Shown here one piece after another: positions 53,918-63,242 of a stretch of 64,000 bases of DNA (the stretch's first letter is position 1; every line of letters begins with the position of its first letter). This DNA comes from Mesorhizobium sp. (GTDB lineage: Bacteria; Pseudomonadota; Alphaproteobacteria; Rhizobiales; Rhizobiaceae). The stretch spans positions 240,902 to 304,901 of the forward strand of contig NZ_JAMLIG010000004.1 of the NCBI RefSeq assembly GCF_023954305.1. Reading direction: 5' to 3'. Under the pieces are notes generated by a model. That model was not told where the DNA came from. It saw only the letters and a list, made by a program, of their open reading frames with translations, and ran no database searches. The position numbers were made by a program, and so were the translations under genes.

Positions 53918-55291
53918 TCAGCCGTTCGCGGCCTTCTTCGCAGGCGCCTGTTTGCCCTTCTTGAGCAATTCGCTGACCAGGAAAGCCAATTCCACGGCCT
54001 GATCGGCATTGAGGCGCGGATCGCAATGGGTGTGATAGCGGTCCTGCAGGTCCTCGTCGCGGACGGCGCGTGCGCCGCCGGTGCATTCGGTGACGTTCTT
54101 GCCGGTCATCTCGACATGGATACCGCCCGGATGCGTGCCTTCGGCGTGGTGCACCTCGAAGAAGGTCTGCACCTCCTTCAGAATGCGGTCGAAGGGCCGC
54201 GTCTTGTAGCCTGCGGCGGTGATCGTGTTGCCGTGCATCGGGTCGCAGGACCAGACGACCTTGCGGCCTTCCTTCTCGACGGCACGGACGAGCTTGGGCA
54301 GGTGTTCGCCGACCTTGTCGTAGCCGAAGCGGGCGATCAGGGTCAGGCGGCCGGGCTCATTTTCCGGATTGAGCAGGTCGATGAGTTGGATCAGGCCGTC
54401 CGGCGTCAGCGAGGGACCGCACTTCAACCCCAGCGGATTCTTGATGCCGCGGCAGTATTCGACATGCGCATGGTCGGGCTGGCGGGTACGGTCGCCAATC
54501 CAGATCATGTGGCCCGACGTCGCGTACCAGTCGCCCGACGTGGAGTCGACGCGGGTCAGCGCCTCCTCATAGCCGAGGAGCAGCGCCTCGTGGCTGGTGT
54601 AGAAATCGGTCTCGCGCAGCGCGTAGTTGGTCTCCGAGGTGATGCCGACGGCGCGCATGAAGTCCATCGTCTCGGTGATGCGGTTGGCGAGCGCCTCATA
54701 TTTTTCCGACTGCGGGCTGTCGGAGACGAAGCCCAGCATCCAGCGGTGCACGTTCTCGAGCGAGGCATAGCCGCCCTGCGCGAAGGCGCGCAGAAGGTTG
54801 AGCGTCGCGGCAGACTGGCGGTAGGCCATCTCCTGGCGCGCCGGGTCGGGGATGCGCGATTTCTCGTCGAAGTCGATGCCGTTTATGATGTCGCCGCGGT
54901 AGGACGGCAGCACGACTTCGCCCTTCTTCTCCACGTCGGAAGAGCGCGGCTTGGCGAACTGGCCGGCGATGCGGCCGACTTTCACCACCGGCTGCGAGCC
55001 GGCGAAGGTCAGCACCACCGACATCTGCAGGAAGACGCGGAAGAAGTCGCGGATGTTGTCGGCGCCATGCTCGGCGAAGCTCTCGGCGCAATCGCCGCCC
55101 TGCAGCAGAAAGCCCCTGCCCTCGGCGACCTCGGCCAACTGCTTCTTCAGCTTGCGCGCCTCACCTGCAAAAACGAGGGGCGGATAGCTTGCGAGGCTCT
55201 TTTCCACCGCTTCGAGAGCCGTGAGGTCCGGATAGGACGGGACCTGCTGGATCGGCTTGCCGCGCCAGGAATTCGGAGACCATTTCGCCAT
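53918..55291 (-). CDS. aroG: Class II 3-deoxy-7-phosphoheptulonate (DAHP) synthase
   Basis: First enzyme of the shikimate pathway, condensing phosphoenolpyruvate and erythrose 4-phosphate. The 457-residue plant-type (AroA-II) fold has GRIAGQFAKPRSSD, GFVSDSP, and the metal and substrate motifs CDPMHGNT and GGIHVEMTGKNVTECTGG. KCGPSLTP and HTHCDPRLNADQAVELAF are also typical. Start MAKWSPNSWRGKP was preferred to a TTG four codons earlier. A strong terminator follows. Confidence 0.94.
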   Translation of the reverse strand: MAKWSPNSWRGKPIQQVPSYPDLTALEAVEKSLASYPPLVFAGEARKLKKQLAEVAEGRGFLLQGGDCAESFAEHGADNIRDFFRVFLQMSVVLTFAGSQPVVKVGRIAGQFAKPRSSDVEKKGEVVLPSYRGDIINGIDFDEKSRIPDPARQEMAYRQSAATLNLLRAFAQGGYASLENVHRWMLGFVSDSPQSEKYEALANRITETMDFMRAVGITSETNYALRETDFYTSHEALLLGYEEALTRVDSTSGDWYATSGHMIWIGDRTRQPDHAHVEYCRGIKNPLGLKCGPSLTPDGLIQLIDLLNPENEPGRLTLIARFGYDKVGEHLPKLVRAVEKEGRKVVWSCDPMHGNTITAAGYKTRPFDRILKEVQTFFEVHHAEGTHPGGIHVEMTGKNVTECTGGARAVRDEDLQDRYHTHCDPRLNADQAVELAFLVSELLKKGKQAPAKKAANG

Positions 55292-55555
55292 TTTCGCACC
55301 CAATCACGCTGCGGGACGGCAGCCCGCGCCAGAACCCCGGCTTTCCGGGAAGGCGGTCCTATACAGGACACAGGGCTTTTCTTCCAGAGCCATTCGCCCG
55401 GCCGGTCTGTCCTAACGTCAGTGTGGCCGATCCGCCACCTTGGCGCGATGGCGTAAACGCGACGGGAATATTTCATTAGGACAATAGGCGAACCATGTTA
55501 GCCTCAAAAGAAAAAGCAAATCAGTCTTTGGGACGGGAACAAGGGTGGGGATGAG

Positions 55556-57526
55556 GTGAATCGGGTCTTCGGGCCACGATGGGTGTCGGCATCACTGCGG
55601 TGGTTCGGCGTCGACAGTGACGCATCTCCGCATCGGACACCCGTATCGGCGATGCGCAGCTTCTGGGGCTTGCTCAGAGCCTACTGGTTCTCGGAATCCT
55701 GGAAGGAAGCGTGGGGGTTCACCCTCGTCATCGCCATCCTGACGGGGCTTTCCAGCAAGGCCAGCGTGTGGATGGCCGAGGCCTCCGGCGAACTGATCAA
55801 CTCCATCGCCTTCTTCCATAGCGACGACAACATCACCCCTTTGCGGTCTCTGCTGATGGCGGCCGGCACGCTGGTCTTCCTGGTCATCCTGAAGGATGCC
55901 GGCTTCACCGGGGTCAGACACCTGTTCTCGACCACGCTGCATCGCAAATGGCGCGCCTGGCTCGACCGGCGCTTCAACGACGCTCTGCTCGACGTCAACC
56001 ACACGCACTATCACCTGCAGAACGGCGACGCCGGGACCGCGCTCGACAATGTCGATCAGCGCGTGCAGGAGGCGGTCAAGGGGATGACCGGCGGCGCGAT
56101 CGGACTGGCGATGGGCGTCGTCGGCGTGCTGATGTCGGTGTTCTTCGTCGGCCAGAAGCTGATCGAGACCTCGACGTCGGTCACCGGGCTCGACTTCCTC
56201 GGCGAATATGGCAGCGCAGCGCTCGCCTTCTGCGCCGTGCTAGTCTACGTGCCGATCAATACCTGGATCGCGTTGAAGCTCGGCGGACTGCTCGAACGCC
56301 TGACGATCCGGATGCAACAGGCCGAGGGCAGCTATCGCGGCGCTCTGAATACGCTGTTGCGACGCAGTTTCCACGTCGCGGCGGCCGGTGGCGAAGGCGT
56401 CCAGAAAGACATCCACCGCCGGATCTACCGCGACATCGACGGCACCTGGGGCAGCCTCAACAAGGTGCATGCCGGCTACATGTCGTTCGAGCTGATCTAT
56501 AATTTCGTTGCCGCCCGCATTGTCGCCTACGGACCGGGATTGCTGCCATACATGAACCAGCAGGTCAGTCTGAAGAGCTACGTCACGGGCGCGGAACTGA
56601 TCAATTCGATGATCCAGCAGTGCTCGTGGTTCATCCATGTGATGCCGGCCATCGCAACGCTCAAGGCCAATTCTCGCCGCATCATCGATCTTGCCGAGGC
56701 GATCGAAAACGTGCAGGCGCCGACCGACTATTACCGCCGCACCGGCCGCAGCGAATTCCTGCACCACCGTCAAGAGGCCGCTTTCGGTCTGACCATCCGC
56801 AATCTGGAGCTGACGCATCAGGGAAAAGAGACGCCTCCGTTCCTGTCGGCGCCGCTCCTCAACTTCCGTCCCGGCGAATGGACGTTCGTGTCCGGCGAAT
56901 CCGGCTCCGGCAAGACCTCGCTGATCAAGGCGATCAACGGGTTGTGGCCTTATGGGGCCGGCAGTATCGCACTGCCGGAGGGCGTGCGCACCTTCTACGC
57001 CTCGCAGGACATCAGGCTGCCGCCCATCACCCTCAAGCGGCTTGTCTGCCTTCCCGACCCGCCCGACGAATTTCGCGATGCGCAGGTGGCGGCCGCATTG
57101 CATGATGCCGGCCTTGGAGCCTTTATCGCCTATCTCGATGAGGAGACGCGAGACGGCCAGCCCTGGGATACGGTGCTGTCGGGCGGCCAGAGGCAGAAGC
57201 TGTTCGTCGCGCGCATCCTGCTGCACAAGCCGGGTCTCCTGTTCCTAGACGAAGCCACGGCCGCACTCGACGGCCCGTCGAAGATTGCCTTCCACCAGGC
57301 GATCAAGGACCATTGTCCCAACGTTACTGTGATCAGCGTGATGCACGAAGCGGTGCCGCCGCGCTCTGCCTCTGGCGAGAGTTTCTACGATTCGATCGTC
57401 ACGGTTGCGAACGGCGTGGCCTCCAAGCGGCAGATCGACCCCGTGCTGCCCGAGGGCACCATCCCCTTCCCCGCCAAGCGCCCGCGCAGGCGGCGGCTGG
57501 AGAGTATCCGGGTGCCGGCCGAGTAA
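55556..57526 (+). CDS. SbmA/BacA-YddA-like ABC transporter with fused ATPase domain
   Basis: Membrane protein of 656 residues uniting an SbmA/BacA-like transmembrane domain (about 50-370) with a C-terminal ABC ATPase (about 410-620), i.e. the YddA/ABCD arrangement rather than the ATPase-free BacA. Walker A GESGSGKTS, signature LSGGQRQKL, Walker B LLFLDEATAALD and His in VMHEAV are intact. BacA-type proteins take up peptides and affect very-long-chain lipids in rhizobia; substrates here are unknown. GTG start with GGGGATGAG upstream; an internal ATG (MRSFWGLL) is possible. It follows the aroG promoter region in divergent orientation. Confidence 0.88.
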   Translation: MNRVFGPRWVSASLRWFGVDSDASPHRTPVSAMRSFWGLLRAYWFSESWKEAWGFTLVIAILTGLSSKASVWMAEASGELINSIAFFHSDDNITPLRSLLMAAGTLVFLVILKDAGFTGVRHLFSTTLHRKWRAWLDRRFNDALLDVNHTHYHLQNGDAGTALDNVDQRVQEAVKGMTGGAIGLAMGVVGVLMSVFFVGQKLIETSTSVTGLDFLGEYGSAALAFCAVLVYVPINTWIALKLGGLLERLTIRMQQAEGSYRGALNTLLRRSFHVAAAGGEGVQKDIHRRIYRDIDGTWGSLNKVHAGYMSFELIYNFVAARIVAYGPGLLPYMNQQVSLKSYVTGAELINSMIQQCSWFIHVMPAIATLKANSRRIIDLAEAIENVQAPTDYYRRTGRSEFLHHRQEAAFGLTIRNLELTHQGKETPPFLSAPLLNFRPGEWTFVSGESGSGKTSLIKAINGLWPYGAGSIALPEGVRTFYASQDIRLPPITLKRLVCLPDPPDEFRDAQVAAALHDAGLGAFIAYLDEETRDGQPWDTVLSGGQRQKLFVARILLHKPGLLFLDEATAALDGPSKIAFHQAIKDHCPNVTVISVMHEAVPPRSASGESFYDSIVTVANGVASKRQIDPVLPEGTIPFPAKRPRRRRLESIRVPAE

Positions 57527-57555
57527 GGCTGTTTGTTCAAGTCAGAACAATCTTC

Positions 57556-57586
57556 TTGACTTTGACGTTAACGTCAATGGTAGCTT
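57556..57586 (+). promoter_or_regulatory. MerR-type promoter: 19-bp spacer with palindrome
   Basis: TTGACT, 19 bases, TAGCTT. The spacer begins with a perfect 16-bp palindrome TTGACGTTAACGTCAA (57562-57577). The over-long spacer with a central palindrome is the hallmark of MerR-activated promoters, and the palindrome resembles LiuR-type sites. It lies 24 bases before the hydrolase ATG. No merR gene is in the window. Confidence 0.6.
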
Positions 57587-57610
57587 CCGTTTGTTGATAG
57601 GGAGGTGCCG

Positions 57611-58516
57611 ATGACCGCGCATGCCATGCCGCCCACGCCGTCACACACGGTGACGAAGCGCGACATCCGCTTCGACGCTCCGGACGGTTTCGTGCTTGAG
57701 GGCACGCTTTTCGAAGGCACCGGAGCCGGTCCGCTGGTCCTGATCTCCTCCGCGACCGCGGTTCCGCGCGGTCTCTATGCGGGCTTCGCCTCCGCGGCGG
57801 TCGCGGCCGGCGCACGCGCCGCGCTGGTCTACGACTATCGCGGCACCGGTGGGTCGACCGCGCCCGCCGGCTGGCGGATGAGAATCGGCATGAAGGACTG
57901 GGCGCTGCTCGATTTCCCCGCGGCGGCCCGGGCGCTCGACGCTGTCGCGACCGGTCACCCTATGGTCGGCGTCGGACAATCCTATGGCGGCCAGGCGCTG
58001 GGCCTGAGCGGCATCTCCGACCGATTCGAGCGCTACGGAATGGTGGCGACGATGTCCGGCTATTTCGGCGGGCTGAACGACCGCGCGGCGAAGTGGCGGA
58101 TGCTCGGGATCGGCGTTCCCGTCTCGCTGGCGTTCGGCCACACGCCGAAATGGCTTGGCATCGGCGAACCGATCCCGGGGACGGTGTTCCGCGACTGGGC
58201 TCGGTGGTGCTCGAAGCCCGACTATTTCTTCGACGACCCGGCCTTTGCGGAGACCGCGCGCTACGCCGACGTGCGCACGCCAATCCTGGCGCTCGGCATG
58301 GACGACGACCATTGGGGCACGCGCCGCGCGGTCGCCGCCCTGATGCGGCACTATTCGAATGCGCCGGTCGAGGAGCGCTGGATCTCGCCCGAAGAAGGCG
58401 GTTCGCCGATCGGCCATCTCGGCTTCTTCCGATCGCGTTTCGCGGTAACGCTCTGGCCCGACCTGATCGGCTGGCTGGTCGACGGCAGGCCGGTGCGGTT
58501 CGGCCGGCCCGCCTGA
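57611..58516 (+). CDS. Alpha/beta hydrolase
   Basis: Cytosolic alpha/beta-fold hydrolase of 301 residues. The nucleophile elbow is GVGQSYGGQ (Ser), a charged loop YDYRGTGGS follows the second strand, an acid is in ALGMDDDHWG and the His in IGHLGF, so an esterase-type triad is likely. GGGAGGTGCCG precedes the chosen ATG; a GTG two codons earlier is less likely. A promoter of the MerR type precedes it. It is convergent with the SDR gene (22 bp). Substrate unknown. Confidence 0.86.
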   Translation: MTAHAMPPTPSHTVTKRDIRFDAPDGFVLEGTLFEGTGAGPLVLISSATAVPRGLYAGFASAAVAAGARAALVYDYRGTGGSTAPAGWRMRIGMKDWALLDFPAAARALDAVATGHPMVGVGQSYGGQALGLSGISDRFERYGMVATMSGYFGGLNDRAAKWRMLGIGVPVSLAFGHTPKWLGIGEPIPGTVFRDWARWCSKPDYFFDDPAFAETARYADVRTPILALGMDDDHWGTRRAVAALMRHYSNAPVEERWISPEEGGSPIGHLGFFRSRFAVTLWPDLIGWLVDGRPVRFGRPA

Positions 58517-58538
58517 CGCGCCAGATCCGGCCGACAGA

Positions 58539-59282
58539 TCACGCGGCCTGCGCGAGAGCCACCGCATCGGGCCCGGCCGGGAAGCGCAGCTGTCCGGAGG
58601 AGTCGTTGGCGGCGCGCCAGACCGCCTCGGCGACATCCGTCTCCGTCGTCACCAGGGCCGGCTTTGCGAATCCAGCGAAGATCGGCCGGGCGAACGCCTC
58701 GTAGGCCTCGGGAATCAGGTCCTCGATGTGCAGCTCTGTGTTGTGCGAAAAACGCGTCGTCGGCGCATAGCCCGGTTCGACGAGCTTGGCGCGAAGCCCA
58801 AAGGCCGCGAGTTCGTGCGCCAGCGACCCGGTGAATCCCTCGATTGCCATCTTGCTCGCAGTGTAGGCCGCCGCCAGCGGCATCGGCGCCAGGGTGACGC
58901 TCGAGGTCACGTTGACGATCACGCCCGACCGCCGTTCCCGCATCTGCGGAATGACGGCCTGTGTCATCGCCATGACGCCGAAGGTGTTGGTGTCGAAGAC
59001 CTTGCGCACATGCGCCATCGGCGTCGCCTCTAAGACGCCGACGACCCCAATGCCGGCATTGTTGACGAGGACGTCGATCGGGCCGGCAGCTTCGACCGCG
59101 GCCGAGATACTGGCAGGGCTGGTCACGTCGAGCGGCAGGATGCGAATCCGCTCGGAGCGGGGCAGGATGTTTTCACGCGGTGTCCGCATGGTGGCGATCA
59201 CGTTCCAGCCCTGGGCATGGAAGTGGCGGGCAGTCTCCAGACCATAACCCGACGAGGCTCCGGTAATGAGCACGGTTTTCAT
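58539..59282 (-). CDS. Short-chain dehydrogenase/reductase
   Basis: Classical SDR oxidoreductase, 247 residues. TGASSGYG (7-14) binds NAD(P), NNAGIG and the catalytic Ser in VTSSVTL precede YTASK (Tyr and Lys), and PGYAPTTRF follows. GGAC is near the ATG (AAAGGACATCGTC). It is divergent from an AraC-family gene (97 bp), which may regulate it. Substrate unknown. Confidence 0.92.
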   Translation of the reverse strand: MKTVLITGASSGYGLETARHFHAQGWNVIATMRTPRENILPRSERIRILPLDVTSPASISAAVEAAGPIDVLVNNAGIGVVGVLEATPMAHVRKVFDTNTFGVMAMTQAVIPQMRERRSGVIVNVTSSVTLAPMPLAAAYTASKMAIEGFTGSLAHELAAFGLRAKLVEPGYAPTTRFSHNTELHIEDLIPEAYEAFARPIFAGFAKPALVTTETDVAEAVWRAANDSSGQLRFPAGPDAVALAQAA

Positions 59283-59379
59283 GACGATGTCCTTTCGTTG
59301 TCTGACATCGCCTTGTTAGTCGCTCAAGGCCGGACGATCTACGATTGAAAGTCCGCATTTCTTTCGCTATCGTCCAGAA

Positions 59380-60279
59380 ATGAGTGATCCTCTCTCCGAA
59401 ATCATCTCGCTGCTCCAGCCGCGGGCCGTGTTCTCGAAAGGCATCAGCGGCGCCGGCCGCTGGGCGGTCCGGTACTCGGATTTCGGCGAACCAAGCTTCT
59501 GCACGGTGCTTGAGGGGAGTTGCCTGCTCGCCGTGGACGGCAAAGAGGTAATCACGCTGAACGCCGGCGATTTCGTCCTCTTGCCTGCTACGCCCGGGTT
59601 CACCATTTCGGGCTTCGAACCCGTCACGCCCGAATTCATCGACCCGAAGGCAACGCCCGTGCCGGCGGGCGAAGTCCGCCACGGCACGCCGGACGGAGAT
59701 CCGGACGTGCGCCTCCTTGGCGGCTATTTCGAATTCGACTCCCCAAATGCCGAGCTGCTGTTGTCGCTTCTGCCGGCAGTGGTGCATGTGCGCGGCATCG
59801 ACCGCCTCGCCACACTGGTGCGGCTCGTGGCGGAGGAAACAAGGGCGCCACGACCGGGTCGCGACCTCGTGCTGACGCGCCTGGTGGAGGTGTTGCTGAT
59901 CGAGGCACTGCGGTTGGCCCCCGGTGACGATGCGCCTCCCGGTCTGCTGCGCGGACTTGGCGACACGCGGCTGGCGGCCGCCATCCGGCAGATGCACGAA
60001 GCACCGGCACGGCCGTGGACCGTGGCCCAGCTGGCCCGGACGTGCGCCCTCTCCCGTTCGGCTTTCTTCGATCAGTTCACGCGCGCGGTCGGACTGTCGC
60101 CGATGGAGTATCTCGTCGCGTGGCGCATGGCCGTTGCAAGGGGCCTGCTGCGGCAGAAGCATATGTCCATCGCGGACGTGGCCGAACGCGTCGGCTACAG
60201 CTCAGCCAGCACGTTCAGCACGGCCTTCAGCCGGCATGTGGGCCAGCCGCCGCGAAGCTTTGCACGCGCACACGGGTGA
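59380..60279 (+). CDS. AraC-family transcriptional regulator
   Basis: Regulator of 299 residues: N-terminal cupin-like sensor (about 1-175: FCTVLEGSCLLAVDGKEVI, AGDFVLLPATPGFTI) and C-terminal two HTH motifs (about 200-295). The second, IADVAERVGYSSASTFSTAF, is a consensus AraC recognition unit. It belongs to the AraC/cupin_6 group that often neighbours reductases. It likely controls the divergent SDR gene; the ligand is unknown. It is convergent with gor (18 bp). Confidence 0.92.
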   Translation: MSDPLSEIISLLQPRAVFSKGISGAGRWAVRYSDFGEPSFCTVLEGSCLLAVDGKEVITLNAGDFVLLPATPGFTISGFEPVTPEFIDPKATPVPAGEVRHGTPDGDPDVRLLGGYFEFDSPNAELLLSLLPAVVHVRGIDRLATLVRLVAEETRAPRPGRDLVLTRLVEVLLIEALRLAPGDDAPPGLLRGLGDTRLAAAIRQMHEAPARPWTVAQLARTCALSRSAFFDQFTRAVGLSPMEYLVAWRMAVARGLLRQKHMSIADVAERVGYSSASTFSTAFSRHVGQPPRSFARAHG

Positions 60280-60297
60280 GAGGCGGGCCGGCCCGAG

Positions 60298-61689
60298 TCA
60301 GTCCACCCGCTCCCCGCCCTTCAGGCGATAGCTCGGCTGGTACATCGTGACGAGTTCCTCGGCCGCGGTCGGATGCACCGCCATCGTCGCGTCGACCACG
60401 TCCTTGGTCAGCCGGCCCTTGATCACGATGCCGAGCAGTTGCGCCATTTCGCCGGCGTCGGGGCCGAGGATGTGGGCGCCCACGACGATCCGCGTCTTCG
60501 CGTCGACAACCAGCTTGGTCAGCATCCTTTCCTGGCGGCCCGGCAGGATATTGCGCATCGGACGGAACACGGCGCGGTAGACCTCCACCTCGTCATATTC
60601 CTTGCCCGCATCCTCTTCGGAGAGTCCGACCGTGCCGATCTCGGGCTGCGAGAAGACCGCCGTCGCCACCGCCTCAAGGTCCGGCCGCGTCGGCTTGCCG
60701 CGGAACACCGTATCGACGAAGCACATCGCCTCGTGGATCGCGACGGGGGTGAGTTGCACGCGGTTGGTGACGTCGCCGACGGCGAAGATGTTGGGCACGC
60801 TGGTGCGGGAATAGTCGTCGACGACGATCTCGCCGATCTTGCCCAACGCCACGCCGGCCGCTTCGAGCCCGAGGTTCTCCGTGTTCGGCATGCGGCCCAG
60901 CGCCAGCATCACCTGGTCGGCGACGATAGGCTCACCTTCGTTGAGGTGTGCGACGAGTTTGCCGTCGGTTCGCTTTTCGATCTGCTCGAAGATCGTCTGG
61001 CAAAGAATGCGGATGCCCTTCTTCTCCATCGTCTCGTGCAGCATGTGGCGCAGATCGTGATCGAAACGGCCAAGGATCTCCTTGCCGCGATAGACGAGCG
61101 TCGTCTCGACGCCGAGCCCGTGGAAGATGTTGGCGAATTCGACCGCGATATAGCCGCCGCCGGCGATCACGATCGACTTCGGCAGTTCGGCGAGATGGAA
61201 TGCATCGTCGGACAGGATGCAATGCTCATGGCCCGGCAGCGAGGCGTGCGGGTTGGGACGTCCGCCGGTGGCGACAAGGATATGCTCGGCCGTCACCGTG
61301 CGCTTCTCCGCCTCGATGCGCACCGTATGGGCATCGACCAGTGTTGCACGACTGTGGAAGGTGTCGCCGCCGGCACGGTCGATACCGCCCCTGTAGAGGC
61401 CTTCCAGCCGGGCGATCTCGCGATCCTTGTTGGCGATCAGGGTCGGCCAGTCGAACGACGTCTCGCCGACGCTCCAGCCGTAGCCGACCGCATCCTCGAA
61501 ATGTTCGGGATATTGCGAGGCATAGACGAACAGCTTCTTGGGCACGCAGCCGCGGATGACGCAGGTGCCGCCGAAGCGGTATTCCTCGGCGATGCCGACC
61601 CGCTTGCCGAGGCTTGCCGAAACTCGCGCGGCGCGCACGCCGCCCGAACCGCCTCCGATGACGAAGAGATCGTAATCGTATGCCGTCAT
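60298..61689 (-). CDS. gor: Glutathione-disulfide reductase
   Basis: Reduces glutathione disulfide with NADPH in the cytosol. The FAD site is FVIGGGSGGVRAAR (9-22), redox disulfide FGGTCVIRGCVPKK (39-52), and the NAD(P) fold IVIAGGGYIAVEFANI. The C-terminal catalytic His is in AVHPTAAEE. The 463-residue length is typical. GAGG lies just before the ATG. A terminator separates it from the DUF2059 gene upstream, so it has its own promoter. Confidence 0.94.
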   Translation of the reverse strand: MTAYDYDLFVIGGGSGGVRAARVSASLGKRVGIAEEYRFGGTCVIRGCVPKKLFVYASQYPEHFEDAVGYGWSVGETSFDWPTLIANKDREIARLEGLYRGGIDRAGGDTFHSRATLVDAHTVRIEAEKRTVTAEHILVATGGRPNPHASLPGHEHCILSDDAFHLAELPKSIVIAGGGYIAVEFANIFHGLGVETTLVYRGKEILGRFDHDLRHMLHETMEKKGIRILCQTIFEQIEKRTDGKLVAHLNEGEPIVADQVMLALGRMPNTENLGLEAAGVALGKIGEIVVDDYSRTSVPNIFAVGDVTNRVQLTPVAIHEAMCFVDTVFRGKPTRPDLEAVATAVFSQPEIGTVGLSEEDAGKEYDEVEVYRAVFRPMRNILPGRQERMLTKLVVDAKTRIVVGAHILGPDAGEMAQLLGIVIKGRLTKDVVDATMAVHPTAAEELVTMYQPSYRLKGGERVD

Positions 61690-61751
61690 GGAATGCCTCG
61701 CGCCGCCTTCAATTGCCCCGTGGCAGGTAGTCCTTGCGGCGTGAAAAGAAA

Positions 61752-61772
61752 AGCCCGGGACAGGCCCGGGCT
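61752..61772 (-). terminator. Rho-independent terminator after the DUF2059 gene
   Basis: AGCCCGGG-ACAGG-CCCGGGCT: a perfect 8-bp stem with a 5-base loop, followed on the minus strand by TTTCTTTTC. It ends the rpiA-DUF2059 transcript before gor. Confidence 0.78.
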
Positions 61773-61794
61773 CGTCACGAAACGGATAGTGGCC

Positions 61795-62376
61795 TTATTG
61801 GGCCGGCGGGTTCAGCTTCGGCGCGGCGGGATCCTGCGCGGGCTGCGCCTCGACGGGCGCCGGCTGCTGCGCCGCAGGCGCGATTTCCGCGAGCTTCTTG
61901 CCGACCGCCTGGGACAGGTCACGGGCGATACCAAGCTGCCAGATGTCGACGGCCTTGCTCACCTCGCGGCCGACGATCGGGCTGTCGGAGAGAAACTTCT
62001 TGCCGGTGGGGGAATTGTGGAAGTTCGCGATCTCGGTGAGTTCCTGCTCGCTGAACGCCTTGGCGAAGGCGATCGCCACTTCCTTCTCCAGATCGCCGCG
62101 GCGCGGCGCGATGGCCAGCGTCTCCTCGTCGACGATGCGGACGATGTCGGCTTCGAGATTCGGATTCTTCTGGATCAGCTCGACCTTCAGCATCTGGTTG
62201 GCCTGCGGCAGGATCGAATCCATCGAGTCAGTCGCCTTGATCGAGGTGATCGCCGCGCGCGCCGCCTTGAGGTGGCTGTCGGAGATCTCCTGAGCGGAAG
62301 CCAGGGAGGATCCGGCCAGCACCGCCACCGTGGCCAGTGCGGCAATGACGCGACGGGGATGGGTGAATAGCACCAT
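61795..62376 (-). CDS. DUF2059 exported protein
   Basis: Exported protein of 193 residues with a signal peptide (RRVIAALATVAVLAGSSLASAQ). The mature helical DUF2059 domain includes FAKAFSEQELTEIANFHNSP and GKKFLSDSPIV. The tail is Pro/Ala/Gln-rich. The function is unknown; the family occurs mainly in proteobacteria. GAGGTTAAC precedes the ATG. It follows rpiA by 20 bases in one transcript that ends at the hairpin. The same strand frame is open far upstream, but that part is antisense to other genes and not coding. Confidence 0.88.
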   Translation of the reverse strand: MVLFTHPRRVIAALATVAVLAGSSLASAQEISDSHLKAARAAITSIKATDSMDSILPQANQMLKVELIQKNPNLEADIVRIVDEETLAIAPRRGDLEKEVAIAFAKAFSEQELTEIANFHNSPTGKKFLSDSPIVGREVSKAVDIWQLGIARDLSQAVGKKLAEIAPAAQQPAPVEAQPAQDPAAPKLNPPAQ

Positions 62377-62396
62377 GTTAACCTCGAACTCCCTGT

Positions 62397-63095
62397 TCAG
62401 CGGGCGGGAACAAGCGTCCGGATTCCGCTGGAACCCGCGATGACGGCCAGGTCCGCAAGACCCAGAAATAGACCATGCTCGACGACGCCGGGGATGGCGT
62501 GCAACGCATCGGACAGCGCTCTTGCGTCCTGAATGCGGCCAAAAGATGCATCGAGGATCAAATGACCGCCATCTGTAACAAATGGTTGGTCCCCCGTCAT
62601 CCGCAATGTCAGCGGGCCGGACAGGCCAAGCGACGCGGCCGCCTTCGAGACGGCGATTTCCGTCGCCTTGAGGCCGAAGCGGTTCACTTCGATGGGCAGG
62701 GGAAATCGACCCAGCGTCGCCACGATCTTGGATTCGTCGGCAATCACGATCATCCTTGCAGATGCCGAAGCGACGATCTTCTCGCGCAGCAGCGCGCCGC
62801 CGCCGCCCTTGATCAGGGACAAGTGGGCGTCGATCTCGTCCGCGCCGTCGATCGTCAGGTCGAGCTCGGGCGTCTCGTCCAGCGTCGACAGCGGCACGCC
62901 GAGTTCGGCACACAATGCCGCCGTTCGCTCGGAGGTCGGGACGCCGATGATCTCCATACCGCCGGCGACCTTCACGGCGAGCAGGCGCACGAATTCCTCG
63001 GCGGTGGATCCGGTGCCGATGCCGAGCCGCATCCCGGACGCCACATGTTCGAGTGCGGCCCGCGCCGCCTCGATCTTCATCGCCTTCGCATCCAT
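62397..63095 (-). CDS. rpiA: Ribose-5-phosphate isomerase A
   Basis: Pentose-phosphate enzyme, 232 residues. The phosphate and sugar loop LGIGTGSTAEEFVRLL, catalytic TIDGADEIDAHLSLIKGGGGA (shortened here to TIDGADEIDAHLSLIKGG) and REKIVASAS are present. PLPIEV and the terminal GLFLGLADLAVI follow. ATG with GGAAC upstream was preferred to a TTG two codons earlier. It heads a transcript with the DUF2059 gene and is divergent from gph (147 bp). Confidence 0.95.
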   Translation of the reverse strand: MDAKAMKIEAARAALEHVASGMRLGIGTGSTAEEFVRLLAVKVAGGMEIIGVPTSERTAALCAELGVPLSTLDETPELDLTIDGADEIDAHLSLIKGGGGALLREKIVASASARMIVIADESKIVATLGRFPLPIEVNRFGLKATEIAVSKAAASLGLSGPLTLRMTGDQPFVTDGGHLILDASFGRIQDARALSDALHAIPGVVEHGLFLGLADLAVIAGSSGIRTLVPAR

Positions 63096-63242
63096 CTGCA
63101 ATCGTTCCGCCCCAGGTGTCGCGCGCTCCTAACATCTTTGCACCATCCGGCAAAGCCTCGCCGTCTCGGGGATTGCGGTCTGCCACTGCACGGGCTATCC
63201 GCCAAGGCGCTCCATCTGCGGAGCCGGCAAGCAGGACCGGAC

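Noticed and set aside
60285..60297. GGGCCGGCCC palindrome between AraC gene and gor as a terminator
   Set aside because: The palindrome has no loop and no T tract on either strand.
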